DNA from: an uncultured Photobacterium sp.
GTDB taxonomy: Bacteria > Pseudomonadota > Gammaproteobacteria > Enterobacterales > Vibrionaceae
Assembly: GCF_947502415.1 (NCBI RefSeq)
Contig: NZ_CANMZV010000005.1
Coordinates: 186,001-250,000 of the forward strand
Length of the DNA: 64,000 nt
Direction of reading: 5' to 3'
Both the position numbers and the translations under genes were made by a program. Of the stretch, positions 17,380 to 27,375 are shown in pieces. Each line of letters starts with the position of its first letter. Within the stretch, counting starts at the first letter, position 1. A model generated the notes under the pieces. That model did not search any database, was not told the DNA's origin, and worked only from the letters and a program-made list of their open reading frames with translations.

Positions 17380-18450
17380 ATGGGCGACAACGTATCTCCG
17401 CTAGGCACATTAACACAGCAAGTTGGCCGTTATCAGCAGGTGCTGGATGTCATGCCGTCAGGGGTTATTTTTCTCGACTCGATGGGCACTGTTTGTGAAG
17501 CCAATCCCGAAGCCCATCGCTTGCTTGGCAAGCCGCTTGAAGGAGAACGTTGGTTTTCCGTTATCCAGCGGGCTTTTGATCCTCAAGAAGATGATGGTCA
17601 CGAAGTTTCCTTACGTAGCGGGCGTAAGGTAAAATTGGCTATTTCAGCGTCCGATAGTGGACAGTTGATTTTTATTACAGATATGACGGAAACTCGCCTG
17701 CTACAGTCGCGGATCAGTGAAATGCAGCGGTTGTCGTCATTGGGGAAAATGGTAGCGTCATTGGCACACCAAGTGCGTACTCCGCTATCGAGTGCAATGT
17801 TATATGCCTCTAATTTATCGTCACCGAACTTGAATTCTCAGACCCGAGAACGATTTCAAGCCAAATTAGTCGATCGCCTTCGTGATTTGGAAAAGCAGGT
17901 TAATGATATGCTGCTGTTTGCCAAAGGTGGGGATAATAAAGTTGTCGAGCTGTTTTCGATGGAGAGCCTGCTCAATGAGCTGGAAAACATGGTCGAGGCA
18001 ATGGTCGTGGCCAACCAGGTGGATTTCAGTATTGATTGCGATGATGAAAGCTTGGAGATTTTGGGTAATCCCAATGCTTTGGCAAGCGCAATAAGTAACC
18101 TGATTACGAATGCAATCCAGATGGCTGGGAAGAAGTGTAAGGTTGCGGTTAATTGCCAGCTACACGACAAGGCGATTCATTTGTCGGTGCTGGATAATGG
18201 CCCGGGTATTGAACCTGAAATGCAGGTCAAGATCCTGGAACCTTTCTTTACGACAAGGCAGCAGGGAACCGGGCTCGGTCTTGCTGTTGTACAAATGGTG
18301 GCTTCTGCCCATAAAGGGCGTTTGTTATTAGAATCCGAGCTAGGCAAAGGGGCGTGTTTTACATTGACGCTTCCTTTGGCTGATACTCAGGCTTCCAAGC
18401 CTGAAACCGCCCAAAACGAGAACGAAGCAGCAATTGGAGAGTTACGATGA
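17380..18450 (+). CDS. flrB: Flagellar sensor histidine kinase FlrB
   Basis: Cytoplasmic kinase of 356 residues with no transmembrane segment. A PAS-like domain occupies about 17-105 (VLDVMPSGVIFLDSMGTVCEANPEA). The dimerisation/phospho-acceptor box is SLAHQVRTPLSSAML with His130. The ATPase domain contains NLITNAIQMA (N box), DNGPGI and GTGLGLAVV. It phosphorylates FlrC, encoded by the next gene, which overlaps its stop by 4 bp (ATGA), indicating translational coupling. Confidence 0.96.
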   Translation: MGDNVSPLGTLTQQVGRYQQVLDVMPSGVIFLDSMGTVCEANPEAHRLLGKPLEGERWFSVIQRAFDPQEDDGHEVSLRSGRKVKLAISASDSGQLIFITDMTETRLLQSRISEMQRLSSLGKMVASLAHQVRTPLSSAMLYASNLSSPNLNSQTRERFQAKLVDRLRDLEKQVNDMLLFAKGGDNKVVELFSMESLLNELENMVEAMVVANQVDFSIDCDDESLEILGNPNALASAISNLITNAIQMAGKKCKVAVNCQLHDKAIHLSVLDNGPGIEPEMQVKILEPFFTTRQQGTGLGLAVVQMVASAHKGRLLLESELGKGACFTLTLPLADTQASKPETAQNENEAAIGELR

Positions 18451-19829
18451 ATCAAAGCCGTGTACTAGTTGTTGAGGATGATGAAGGGCTACGCGAAGCT
18501 CTGGTCGATACCTTGGCATTGGCGGGTTATCAGTGGCTTGAGGCAGAAAGTGCTGAACAAGCCTTATTGTTGTTGAAATCTGAACCTGTCGACATTGTTG
18601 TTTCCGATGTGCAGATGGCTGGTATGGACGGTCTTGGATTGTTGCGTAGTATCAAGCAGCACTGGCCTAAGTTGCCAGTATTGTTGATGACAGCTTATGC
18701 TAATATCGAGGGTGCGGTATCGGCAATGAAAGATGGTGCGATTGACTATATGGCTAAGCCTTTTGCACCGGAAGTGTTATTGAATATGGTGAGTCGCTAT
18801 GCGCCGGTTAAGAACGTGTCGGGGCGTGCGATCGTCGCGGATGAAAAATCACTCAAGTTGTTGGCGCTGGCAGAGAAAGTGGCCAAGACGGATGCCAGTG
18901 TGATGGTTCTGGGGCCAAGTGGTTCGGGTAAGGAAGTGATGTCTCGTTACATTCACGAACACTCCCACCGCAGTGATGGCCCGTTTATCGCCATTAACTG
19001 TGCTGCTATTCCAGATAATATGCTCGAAGCGACTTTGTTCGGTTATGAGAAAGGAGCGTTTACCGGGGCTGTTCAGGCGTGTCCGGGTAAGTTTGAGCAG
19101 GCGCAGGGTGGTACGATTTTGCTTGATGAAATCAGCGAGATGGATCTGAGCCTTCAGGCTAAGCTGCTGCGAGTGTTGCAGGAACGTGAAGTTGAACGTT
19201 TAGGCAGTCGTAAGAGTATTAAGTTGGATGTGCGGGTACTGGCAACCAGTAACCGTGACCTGAAGCAGTATGTGGCTGAAGGGCATTTTCGTGAAGATTT
19301 GTATTACCGCCTGAATGTATTTCCGTTAGTATGGCCTGCATTGGCCGAGCGAAAGGGTGATATTGCACCTCTGGCCACTTACCTGACAGAGCGACATTGC
19401 GTGAAGCAGGGATTGCCGATGCCAAAAATCAGTCAGTCGGCATTAATGAAGCTGCAACAGTATGCATGGCCGGGTAATGTCCGCGAGCTAGATAATGTGA
19501 TTCAACGGGCACTGATCCTTTGTGATGGCAATAGCATTGAAAATGACCACATTTTGCTTGAAGGGCTGGACTGGCTGGATGCACAAAGCCTGCAAAGCGC
19601 GGTGGAATCGACAGCCATGGCACCGGTTATTGAGCCCGTTCAGGTATCGCCATCATTGGCAGGCTTGGGGAACGAGCTGCGTGAGCAGGAATTTGCCATT
19701 ATCTTGGAGACCATCCGAGCTTGTGACGGGCGCCGGAAAGATGTCGCTGATAAGTTGGGCATTAGCCCGCGAACCCTTCGCTATAAATTGGCGAAAATGC
19801 GTGATACTGGAATTGACATCCCAGTTTAG
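18447..19829 (+). CDS. flrC: Flagellar response regulator FlrC (sigma-54 activator)
   Basis: 460-residue NtrC-type regulator. Receiver domain 1-120 with phospho-acceptor Asp54 in VVSDVQMAGMDG and the Lys of AKPFAPE. AAA+ domain with Walker A variant GPSGSGKEV and the GAFTGA loop. The C-terminal Fis-type DNA-binding helix has RKDVADKLGISPRTLRYKL. FlrB-phosphorylated FlrC activates class III genes such as flgK and the first flagellin. The receiver keeps its Asp, in contrast to FlrA. Confidence 0.97.
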   Translation: MNQSRVLVVEDDEGLREALVDTLALAGYQWLEAESAEQALLLLKSEPVDIVVSDVQMAGMDGLGLLRSIKQHWPKLPVLLMTAYANIEGAVSAMKDGAIDYMAKPFAPEVLLNMVSRYAPVKNVSGRAIVADEKSLKLLALAEKVAKTDASVMVLGPSGSGKEVMSRYIHEHSHRSDGPFIAINCAAIPDNMLEATLFGYEKGAFTGAVQACPGKFEQAQGGTILLDEISEMDLSLQAKLLRVLQEREVERLGSRKSIKLDVRVLATSNRDLKQYVAEGHFREDLYYRLNVFPLVWPALAERKGDIAPLATYLTERHCVKQGLPMPKISQSALMKLQQYAWPGNVRELDNVIQRALILCDGNSIENDHILLEGLDWLDAQSLQSAVESTAMAPVIEPVQVSPSLAGLGNELREQEFAIILETIRACDGRRKDVADKLGISPRTLRYKLAKMRDTGIDIPV

Positions 19830-19866
19830 GGTGATATTTCTATTTTTTGGCTTTTTTTAGCTAAGT

Positions 19867-19881
19867 TGGCGTTAAGCTTGC
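19867..19881 (+). promoter_or_regulatory. Sigma-54 promoter for fliEFGHIJ
   Basis: TGGCGTT-AAGC-TTGC with exact GG-N10-GC spacing, about 90 bp before fliE. No GGCAA box is seen nearby, consistent with FlrA rather than FlrC control, as reported for V. cholerae fliE. Confidence 0.78.
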
Positions 19882-19968
19882 TAGTAACAGTACAAAAGTA
19901 TCTCAAACGAATAAAAAACGTCACTATATTAACCAAAGTGACAATCATTTGACTGTGTGGGGAAGAGA

Positions 19969-20280
19969 ATGAAAGTCAACGGACTACAAGCCGAAATGCA
20001 GGCATTGAAATTGGAAGCTCAGAGCAGTTCACGTCCGGCAACTGGCCAGCAGGTCAGTGCGGATTTTGGGGCGGCACTGGGTAATGCCATAAAAACAGTA
20101 AATAACCTTCAGTCTGCGTCGAGTGACCTGGCAACCCGCTTTGATCAGGGAGACCGCAACGTAACTTTGTCTGACGTGATGATTGCCCGTAACAAATCCA
20201 GCGTAGCTTTTGATGCGACCGTACAAGTACGTAATAAGATGGTCGAAGCGTACAAAGAATTAATGAATATGCCAGTGTAA
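19969..20280 (+). CDS. fliE: Flagellar hook-basal body protein FliE
   Basis: A 103-residue adaptor between the MS-ring and the proximal rod, exported early. It has the family's C-terminal block FDQGDRNVTLSDVMIARNKSSVAF and ends VEAYKELMNMPV. The ATG at 19969 is chosen because GGGGAAGAG lies directly upstream; a GTG at 19957 in the same frame overlaps that ribosome site. First gene of fliEFGHIJ. Confidence 0.96.
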   Translation: MKVNGLQAEMQALKLEAQSSSRPATGQQVSADFGAALGNAIKTVNNLQSASSDLATRFDQGDRNVTLSDVMIARNKSSVAFDATVQVRNKMVEAYKELMNMPV

Positions 20281-20295
20281 TTCAGGAAATAGTCA

Positions 20296-22041
20296 GTGTC
20301 GGAACCATCTTCAAACAACGAGTTAGCAGTTGCTGGTAATGCCCCGGCTCCGGTTGTCACAGACACCGAGTTGGAACTACAAGACCTTGATACAGAAGAG
20401 AAGAGTGCCACGCGTGTCGATAGCATGCTGGGCAATCTTGATTTGCTGCGCCAGGTCATTCTGGTGCTCTCTGTTGCGATCTGTGTAGCATTGATTGTGC
20501 TGGTCGTCGCCTGGCTAAAAGAGCCGGAGATGCGTCCTCTTGGTACTTTCGAAACAGAAGAGCTGATCCCTATCCTTGATCATTTTGATCAGAAAAAAAT
20601 CGAGTACACCCTGGATGGCAATACGATTCGTGTTCCCGCCGATGTGTTTTCATCCGTCAAACTCGAAATGACCCGCGCTGGTCTGAATAACAGTGTGGAA
20701 GAAGGCGATGATATCCTGCTGAAAGATATGGGATTCGGTGTATCCCAGCGTCTGGAACGAGAGCGTCTTAAGTTAAGCCGTGAGCGCCAGTTGGCGAGGG
20801 CTATTGAGCAAATTCGCCAGGTTCGTAAGGCGCAGGTCCTGTTGGCAATTCCTAAGCAAAGTGTTTTTGTTCGCCATAACCAGCAGGCGTCGGCAACAGT
20901 TTTTTTGACCTTGGGAACTAATGGTTCTCTGGGGCAGCAGGAAGTTGACTCGATTGTTGATATGGTTGCAACGGCGGTGCCAGGCCTCAGACCGACCCGG
21001 GTAACCGTAACAGACCAGCATGGCCGTTTGCTAAGCTCAGGTACCGAAGACCCGAGTGCGGCGGCACAGCGCAAAGAATATGAGCTTGAGCGGAAGCAGG
21101 AACAAGCTCTACGTGAGAAAATTGACGCAATTTTGATTCCAGTTCTGGGATTGGGTAACTATACCTCCCAAGTTGATGTGTCGATGGATTTCAGTGCGGT
21201 TGAAGAGACGCAAAAGCAATATGACCCGGCGACTCCGTCAACCCGAAGTGAATATACACTGGAAGATTATAACAATGGCAACATTGTTGCCGGTATTCCT
21301 GGTGCTCTAAGTAACCAGCCACCGGCTGATTCATCGATTCCGCAAGATATTGCTGACTTGCAATCGGGCAAAGGCTCAAACAATGGTTCAGTTCATCGTG
21401 AGGCGACTCGTAATTTTGAGCTTGATACCAAAATTCGTCATAAGCGTGCACAAACCGGTGTTATTAGCCGCCAAACCGTATCGGTTGCAATTGACTACAA
21501 GCAAGTGGTTAACCCGGAAACTGGCGAAATCACCCGAGTCCCGGTAAGTGAAGCTGAGCTAGCCAAAATTAGTCGTCTTCTAAAGGGCGGCGTGGGTTTC
21601 TCTAATGGCCGTGGTGATTTATTAGAAGTTATTTCTGTTCCGTTCGCAGTGCCAGAACAAGAACAGATTGCCGATTTACCTATCTGGGAACACCCGAACT
21701 TTGATACTTGGGTTCGCTGGTTGGCTGCGGCATTGGTTATTATTGTTGTTATGCTGGTGTTGGTTCGTCCGGCGATGCGCAAGTTGCTTTATCCGAACCA
21801 GGCGGCAGATGGTACGCCATTGGATGAAAATGGTTTGCCGATCCTTGCTGATGGTGAAGATGGTATTGATCTTATTGGTGCGGAACTTGATGGCGCTGAT
21901 GTCCTTGAACTTAGCAGTAGCTTGAACCTACCTAATCTGCATAAAGATGAAGATCTACTTAAAGCCGTTAGGGCTCTGGTAGCAAATGAACCGGATCTGG
22001 CTGCGCAGGTCGTGAAAACTTGGATGAGTGAAGATGGCTAA
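20296..22041 (+). CDS. fliF: Flagellar MS-ring protein FliF
   Basis: Forms the inner-membrane MS-ring that houses the export gate. 581 residues, GTG start with AGGA upstream. Two transmembrane helices (about 55-77 and 473-493) flank a periplasmic region with RBM folds (RLERERLKLSRERQLARAIEQ, SVQTV-type segments). The cytoplasmic C-terminal tail (about 550-581) that binds FliG is present, with DEDLLKAVRALVANEPDLAAQVVKTW. Overlaps the fliG start by 8 bp. Confidence 0.97.
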   Translation: MSEPSSNNELAVAGNAPAPVVTDTELELQDLDTEEKSATRVDSMLGNLDLLRQVILVLSVAICVALIVLVVAWLKEPEMRPLGTFETEELIPILDHFDQKKIEYTLDGNTIRVPADVFSSVKLEMTRAGLNNSVEEGDDILLKDMGFGVSQRLERERLKLSRERQLARAIEQIRQVRKAQVLLAIPKQSVFVRHNQQASATVFLTLGTNGSLGQQEVDSIVDMVATAVPGLRPTRVTVTDQHGRLLSSGTEDPSAAAQRKEYELERKQEQALREKIDAILIPVLGLGNYTSQVDVSMDFSAVEETQKQYDPATPSTRSEYTLEDYNNGNIVAGIPGALSNQPPADSSIPQDIADLQSGKGSNNGSVHREATRNFELDTKIRHKRAQTGVISRQTVSVAIDYKQVVNPETGEITRVPVSEAELAKISRLLKGGVGFSNGRGDLLEVISVPFAVPEQEQIADLPIWEHPNFDTWVRWLAAALVIIVVMLVLVRPAMRKLLYPNQAADGTPLDENGLPILADGEDGIDLIGAELDGADVLELSSSLNLPNLHKDEDLLKAVRALVANEPDLAAQVVKTWMSEDG

Positions 22042-23074
22042 CGAAGTCGAAACCACAGAAGAAAAAAAGTTTGATCTCTCGACACTAACTGGGGCTGATA
22101 AGGCCGCGATTTTGTTGCTTAGTCTGAGTGAGCAGGATGCGGCAAGTATCATCCGTCACTTGGATCCTAAACAGGTTCAGCGCGTTGGTGGTGTAATGGC
22201 TTCGATGGCTGATCTGAGCCAGGAAAAAGTATCTGCGGTTCACCGCCACTTTTTAGAAGATATCCAGAAATACACCTGTATCGGTATGGGCAGTGAAGAC
22301 TTTGTCCGTAATGCGTTGGTGGCGGCATTGGGTGAAGATAAGGCGAGCAACCTGGTTGATCAGATCCTCATGGGAAGTGGTTCTCGTGGTCTGGATTCAC
22401 TGAAATGGATGGATCCGCGTCAGGTGGCTAGCATTATTCTTAACGAACACCCACAGATCCAGACTATCGTGCTGTCTTACCTTGAACCAGAGCAATCGGC
22501 TGAGATCCTGGCACAGTTCCCAGAACGCGTACGTCTTGACTTGATGATGCGTATCGCCAACCTTGAAGAAGTTCAGCCAGCAGCACTCCATGAACTGAAT
22601 GACATTATGGAGAAACAGTTTGCTGGTCAGGCTGGTGCTCAGGCTGCGAAGATCGGTGGTACGAAGGCTGCGGCAGAAATTATGAACTACCTCGACAATA
22701 ACATCGAAGGTCTGCTGATGGATCAGATCCGTGAAAGTGATGAAGATATGGCAACACAGATTGAAGATCTGATGTTTGTATTTGATAACCTGGCGGAAGT
22801 GGACGATCGTGGCATCCAGACCTTGCTGCGTGATATACCGCAGGAGCAGTTGCAAAAAGCCCTTAAGGGAGCTGATGATATGCTGCGTGATAAACTTTTC
22901 CGTAATATGTCGAAACGTGCGGCTGAAATGCTGAAGGATGATTTGGATGCAATGGGACCAATTCGTGTTGCCGATGTGGAAGCAGCCCAGAAAGAAATTC
23001 TGTCAATTGCCCGTCGTTTGTCTGATTCCGGTGAGTTAATGCTGTCTGGAGGTGGTGCTGATGAGTTCTTGTAA
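22034..23074 (+). CDS. fliG: Flagellar motor switch protein FliG
   Basis: C-ring component that couples the stator to the rotor, 346 residues. It has LTGADKAAILLLSLSEQDAA at the N-terminus, the EHPQIQTIVLSYL armadillo-like middle, and the C-terminal torque helix with DMLRDKLFRNMSKRAAEML. The ATG at 22034 overlaps the end of fliF; an upstream GTG in frame would add two residues only. Confidence 0.97.
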   Translation: MANEVETTEEKKFDLSTLTGADKAAILLLSLSEQDAASIIRHLDPKQVQRVGGVMASMADLSQEKVSAVHRHFLEDIQKYTCIGMGSEDFVRNALVAALGEDKASNLVDQILMGSGSRGLDSLKWMDPRQVASIILNEHPQIQTIVLSYLEPEQSAEILAQFPERVRLDLMMRIANLEEVQPAALHELNDIMEKQFAGQAGAQAAKIGGTKAAAEIMNYLDNNIEGLLMDQIRESDEDMATQIEDLMFVFDNLAEVDDRGIQTLLRDIPQEQLQKALKGADDMLRDKLFRNMSKRAAEMLKDDLDAMGPIRVADVEAAQKEILSIARRLSDSGELMLSGGGADEFL

Positions 23075-23106
23075 TACTTTTCAGAGTAACGTAATAAGGG
23101 CAAATT

Positions 23107-23910
23107 ATGTCTTTTGAGCGCCGTCGTGGTTTCCTGCGCGTCGCTGAGCATCAGGCGCAGGAGCTTGAGCGTTGGGATTACCCGGATTATGACGACGATC
23201 ATAATGCGCCTGTTGATAATGCCATTAACTATGACCCGCATTGGCAGCCAGATCTTCCCGAAGAGGAGGAAGAGCAGGGCCCGCCACCGCTGACAGCCGC
23301 CGACTTGGAAGATATTCGTCATTCTGCTTATGAGGAAGGCCTTGCCGAAGGGCGGACAGCCGGTCATGCTGAAGGTTATGAGGCCGGTAAAATCGAGGGC
23401 CTTGAAGTCGGTCAGAAAGACGGGCTGGAACAGGGGCTGCAGCAGGGTTTGGAACAGGGGCAGACACAAATTAGTGAGCAAGTTGGCTATCTGACCCAGT
23501 TAATTGAAAAGCTGGCCGCCCCCCAGCAACAGCTTGACAGTGACGTTGAAAGTCAAGTTCTGGGTTTGGTTACAAGCCTGACGCGAGAGCTTATTCGGGT
23601 GGAAGTACAAACCAATCCTCACGTTATTCTGAATACGATCCGTGAAGTGATTGGTGCGTTGCCGGTTGCTGACCGACAAACCCAGATCAACCTGCATCCG
23701 GAAGACCTTGCTTTGGTCAAAGAAGCTTATGGTGAAGAAAATCTGGCTGAAAGAAAGTGGAATTTGCAAGCTGAGCCGTCGCTGAATCGCGGTGACTTAC
23801 AGGTTCAATCCGGTGACTCCAGTATTGATTATTTTATCGAAGACCGTATCCGTCATTTATTACAACAATTTAGTGGGGCGAATAGCCAGCAGACCAACGG
23901 AGGGCTGTAA
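23107..23910 (+). CDS. fliH: Flagellar export protein FliH
   Basis: FliH binds and restrains the FliI ATPase and links it to the C-ring. 267 residues. The N-terminus is acidic and Pro-rich. Residues about 68-128 hold a GxxxG-type helical repeat ([20 protein letters not shown], then [20 protein letters not shown]), characteristic of FliH. The C-terminal domain (about 145-260) contains [21 protein letters not shown]. The stop overlaps the fliI start by one base (TAATG). Confidence 0.95.
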   Translation: MSFERRRGFLRVAEHQAQELERWDYPDYDDDHNAPVDNAINYDPHWQPDLPEEEEEQGPPPLTAADLEDIRHSAYEEGLAEGRTAGHAEGYEAGKIEGLEVGQKDGLEQGLQQGLEQGQTQISEQVGYLTQLIEKLAAPQQQLDSDVESQVLGLVTSLTRELIRVEVQTNPHVILNTIREVIGALPVADRQTQINLHPEDLALVKEAYGEENLAERKWNLQAEPSLNRGDLQVQSGDSSIDYFIEDRIRHLLQQFSGANSQQTNGGL

Positions 23911-25235
23911 TGTCTACAACCCTGGCTGAGCGCCTTTCTCGCTATCAAACTCAAAACCTTTCTTCTCGTCCGGTAGCATCTGGACGCTTGGTTCGTGTTA
24001 TCGGCCTGACTCTTGAAGCTGTTGGTTGCCGGGCGCCGGTTGGAAGCCAGTGCCGCGTAGAAACCGTTAATGGTGATATTGAAGCTGAAGTGATTGGCTT
24101 CTCTGGTGAAACTCTTTACCTGATGCCCAGTGAATCTGTGACCGGTATTATGCCTGGTGCCAAGGTGACACCTCTGATGCATGATAGTGGCCTTCCTGTT
24201 GGCCCTGAATTGTTGGGACGGGTTATTGATGGTGTCGGAAATCCGCTTGATGGCATGGGTGAGATTTATACTGCCAACCGCGCTTCGTTCAATGCCGAAC
24301 CCATTAACCCTCTGGCCAGAAAGCCAATTAAAGAGCCACTTGATGTAGGTCTGAAGGCTATTAACGGTTTGTTGAGTGTAGGTAAGGGACAGCGTATCGG
24401 GTTGTTTGCCGGATCCGGTGTCGGTAAGTCGGTCACATTGGGGATGATGACTCGGGGAACTACAGCCCAAGTGGTTGTCGTTGGGTTGATCGGTGAGCGT
24501 GGACGAGAAGTTAAAGAGTTTATCGACGAGATTTTGGGGGAGGAAGGACGCCAGCGTGCTGTTGTGGTGGCTGCGCCAGCCGATGCCTCGCCATTGATGC
24601 GCCTGAAAGGGTGCCAGACATCGCTGACCATTGCCGAATATTTCCGTGATCAGGGGTTGGATGTTTTGCTTCTGATGGATTCGTTGACCCGTTTTGCTCA
24701 AGCCCAACGTGAAATCGCCTTGTCAGTTGGTGAGCCGCCTGCGACTAAGGGCTATCCGCCCTCTGTATTTGCTAAGCTGCCAGCATTGGTTGAGCGTGCT
24801 GGTAACGGTGGGGAACACCAAGGCTCGATTACTGCTTTCTTTACCGTTCTGACCGAAGGGGATGACTTACAGGATCCGATTGCTGATGCCTCGCGGGCGA
24901 TTCTGGATGGCCATATTGTTCTTTCCCGTGAAATGGCAGATGCGGGTCACTATCCGGCGATTGATGTTGAACGTTCTGTCAGCCGTGTAATGCCGGCGAT
25001 TGTCAGTGAAGAACATATGCTGATGTCCAAAGCGGTTCGCCAGATCTTGTCGATATGTCGTAAGAACCAGGATTTGGTATCGATAGGTGCTTATAAGCCG
25101 GGTACGGATCCGACTATTGATCAGGCTTTTACCTTTAAGCCTAAGTTGGATACCTATTTACAGCAGGCGATGAAAGAATCGGTACCGTATGACATGTGTG
25201 TGAACATGTTACGTTCGGTTTTAGGTGGTAATTAA
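23910..25235 (+). CDS. fliI: Flagellum-specific ATPase FliI
   Basis: Export-apparatus ATPase homologous to the F1 beta subunit, 441 residues. Walker [14 protein letters not shown], Walker [20 protein letters not shown], and the conserved [18 protein letters not shown]. The N-terminal FliH-binding helix ([13 protein letters not shown]) is intact. Followed by a 77-bp gap before fliJ. Confidence 0.97.
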   Translation: MSTTLAERLSRYQTQNLSSRPVASGRLVRVIGLTLEAVGCRAPVGSQCRVETVNGDIEAEVIGFSGETLYLMPSESVTGIMPGAKVTPLMHDSGLPVGPELLGRVIDGVGNPLDGMGEIYTANRASFNAEPINPLARKPIKEPLDVGLKAINGLLSVGKGQRIGLFAGSGVGKSVTLGMMTRGTTAQVVVVGLIGERGREVKEFIDEILGEEGRQRAVVVAAPADASPLMRLKGCQTSLTIAEYFRDQGLDVLLLMDSLTRFAQAQREIALSVGEPPATKGYPPSVFAKLPALVERAGNGGEHQGSITAFFTVLTEGDDLQDPIADASRAILDGHIVLSREMADAGHYPAIDVERSVSRVMPAIVSEEHMLMSKAVRQILSICRKNQDLVSIGAYKPGTDPTIDQAFTFKPKLDTYLQQAMKESVPYDMCVNMLRSVLGGN

Positions 25236-25312
25236 AACTAAACTGAGCTTTTTCTTTTTTGTGGATAGGTCAGACTTTTATTTAGCTAGGTAAACAAGCA
25301 ACCGGAGCAACA

Positions 25313-25756
25313 ATGGCAGATAGCGCATTAGAGCTGATACTGGAACGTGCCAAAGATGACGAGCACAAGGCCTCGCTTGCACTCAATAATGCTCGCATTG
25401 AACGAGATACCTATTACCAGCAGCTTCAGCAGATTGAGCAATACCGGTTGGATTATTGCCAGCAATTAACGGCCAGGGGGCTGGACGGGCTGAGTGCCAG
25501 TTCATACAACCATTTACAGAAGTTTCTCGGCCAGTTGGATGAGACGCTGGTTAAGCAGAAAGAGGCTGGCGGACAGTTCGAGCAGCAAGTCGAACAGTGT
25601 AGCGAGTTCTGGAATGAAATGCGGAAAAAGCGTCAGTCAATAGAGTGGCTGCAGGAAAAGAAACAGGCAGAGCGTCAGGCACTGCGTGACAAGCAAGAGC
25701 AGACAATGATGGACGAGTTTGCGACTTTGCAGTTTGCCCGTAAGCTACGTCGATAA
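25313..25756 (+). CDS. fliJ: Flagellar export chaperone FliJ
   Basis: 147-residue, almost entirely helical coiled-coil protein (RAKDDEHKASLALNNARIERDTYYQQL in two long helices) that sits like the F1 gamma stalk in the FliI ring. Sequence is weakly conserved in this family; the position directly after fliI and the coiled-coil pattern make the call. GGAGCAAC precedes the ATG. Confidence 0.92.
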   Translation: MADSALELILERAKDDEHKASLALNNARIERDTYYQQLQQIEQYRLDYCQQLTARGLDGLSASSYNHLQKFLGQLDETLVKQKEAGGQFEQQVEQCSEFWNEMRKKRQSIEWLQEKKQAERQALRDKQEQTMMDEFATLQFARKLRR

Positions 25757-25781
25757 GATGAACAAAATACTTTTCTTGTGA

Positions 25782-25796
25782 TGGTGTGATTTTTGC
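25782..25796 (+). promoter_or_regulatory. Sigma-54 promoter for the fliK-flhB run
   Basis: TGGTGTG-ATTT-TTGC with exact GG-N10-GC spacing, 40 bp before fliK. Confidence 0.72.
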
Positions 25797-25835
25797 ATCT
25801 ATAGCTGTAATGTTACTCTAATATAAAGAGCCTTT

Positions 25836-27320
25836 ATGTTTTCATCTCGCTTATTGACTTCTGATACCGCATCGCCAGCTCCGGTCAAAAACGGAAGCGC
25901 AAAAGCCAGTTCTGCTTTGTCACCGGAAGCCAGCAGTATAAAAAATAAAGACGCTGGTAGCTTTGCTGAAGAATTTCAGGCTACCGCAGGCAGTAAACCA
26001 AAAGCGGATAAGGTTAAGGCAACTGAAGCAGCTTCTGATGTAGATGAAGCATCCGGCAAAAGCCAGATGCCTGGTGAACAGAATGGACAAAACTCAATCA
26101 GCCAATCTGATAAGAGTGATTCCGAGCTTGATTCGTCAAAAAAGCAACAGATAATGAGTGATGGTGAAGAAGTGCTTAACCGTTTGTCGGCATCGAACAA
26201 GCAGTTGGCGCAGTCAGCTACAAGTTCATCTGCAGGCAAAGATTTGCCGCCGGAAGAGGCAATATCATCACAAGATAATGAACAACCTTTGGCCAATATT
26301 AAACAAACTGGCGATGAGACAACGGAAAAATTTGCCCCCGGCTTGAACCAGGAGCAACTGGCTAAGGTATTTGCCGCCCCACTTTCTAAAGAAGCCGGTA
26401 ATATTGAGAAGGTGTCGGAGGATGAGGTTGATAGTGATGAGGCTATTGCGCCGATTTTTGTTCTTGGAACGGCGGCTTCAGCTGTTGCTGCTGAAGTTAA
26501 GAACATGCAGCAGGCTTCGCAGCAATCTGGAGATTTGCTGCAATCGGCAGGGAACAAAGCGGCTGAGTTGAATCTGCAGCAACAACAAGCATTGGCAGAT
26601 ACAGCAGATATGAAAGGAAAGCTGGAGAGTGTTTTTGCCACAAGTGCATTAGCGACAGCAAATGCCGGTCAGCCGCAATTTTCTGATGCTGAAGCCAGTA
26701 TTGCTGATTTGGCTACGGGTTCAGCAGCCATGGCCGCAGCTCTTGAGGCTGGCGGTGCTGATAATGGTGGCGCTGAGGCGAAATCAGATATTAGCCATAC
26801 ATTGTCAGGGCTGACAACATCGCAGGGCCAGACATTAGCTCAAGCTCGTGCGGAGGCAGCACAAACGGCGCAGGCACAGAGTCCGCTACAGCTGAGTAAA
26901 GAGCAGGCGGGAGATGAGCTTGCTGAACGTGTGCAGATGATGATGTCGAAAAACCTTAAGCATGTTGATATTCGTCTCGATCCGCCGGAGTTGGGTAAAT
27001 TACAAATTAAATTATCGTTGAACCAGGATCAGGCTTCGGTTCAGTTTACTGTCGGTAATCAGCAAACGCGAGATTTGGTTGAACAGGCTATGCCGCGGTT
27101 GCGAGAGTTACTGAACCAGCAAGGGTTGCAACTAGCTCAGAGTTCCGTGCAGCAGGATAATGCGAGGCAGTCGAATCAGCATGCTCAGGGACAGCAAAAT
27201 GGTCGTGGTGGCCAATCAGGTAGCGGTTCTGCTCATCAAGGTGAAGCTGAACTCGGAAGTGCTGAACCTATCGATATGTACGTGAGTCAGTCATCTGATC
27301 GCGTTGATTATTATGCATAA
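25836..27320 (+). CDS. fliK: Flagellar hook-length control protein FliK
   Basis: Secreted molecular ruler that triggers the FlhB substrate switch. 494 residues. The first ~360 are low-complexity, rich in Ala, Ser, Gln and Glu. The conserved FliK C-terminal domain (about 365-445) contains VDIRLDPPELGKLQIKLSL and QFTVGNQQTRDLVEQAMPRL. A Gln/Gly/Ser-rich tail follows. No strong ribosome site is visible before the ATG. A second FliK-like gene lies on the opposite strand at 46.6-47.5 kb. Confidence 0.94.
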   Translation: MFSSRLLTSDTASPAPVKNGSAKASSALSPEASSIKNKDAGSFAEEFQATAGSKPKADKVKATEAASDVDEASGKSQMPGEQNGQNSISQSDKSDSELDSSKKQQIMSDGEEVLNRLSASNKQLAQSATSSSAGKDLPPEEAISSQDNEQPLANIKQTGDETTEKFAPGLNQEQLAKVFAAPLSKEAGNIEKVSEDEVDSDEAIAPIFVLGTAASAVAAEVKNMQQASQQSGDLLQSAGNKAAELNLQQQQALADTADMKGKLESVFATSALATANAGQPQFSDAEASIADLATGSAAMAAALEAGGADNGGAEAKSDISHTLSGLTTSQGQTLAQARAEAAQTAQAQSPLQLSKEQAGDELAERVQMMMSKNLKHVDIRLDPPELGKLQIKLSLNQDQASVQFTVGNQQTRDLVEQAMPRLRELLNQQGLQLAQSSVQQDNARQSNQHAQGQQNGRGGQSGSGSAHQGEAELGSAEPIDMYVSQSSDRVDYYA

Positions 27321-27375
27321 AGACAATAGCTCAACCAGGATTGTCAAAAAGAATAACTAAAGGAACATAAATATT

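Noticed and set aside
22723..23481. 252-codon antisense frame across fliG and fliH
   Set aside because: Spans the junction of two real genes; no independent support.
23853..24707. 284-codon antisense frame over fliI
   Set aside because: Exact antisense shadow of a strongly conserved gene; composition rich in His, Asn and Gln typical of such shadows.
25976..26641. 221-codon antisense frame over fliK
   Set aside because: Arises from the low-complexity Ala/Ser/Gln codons of fliK.
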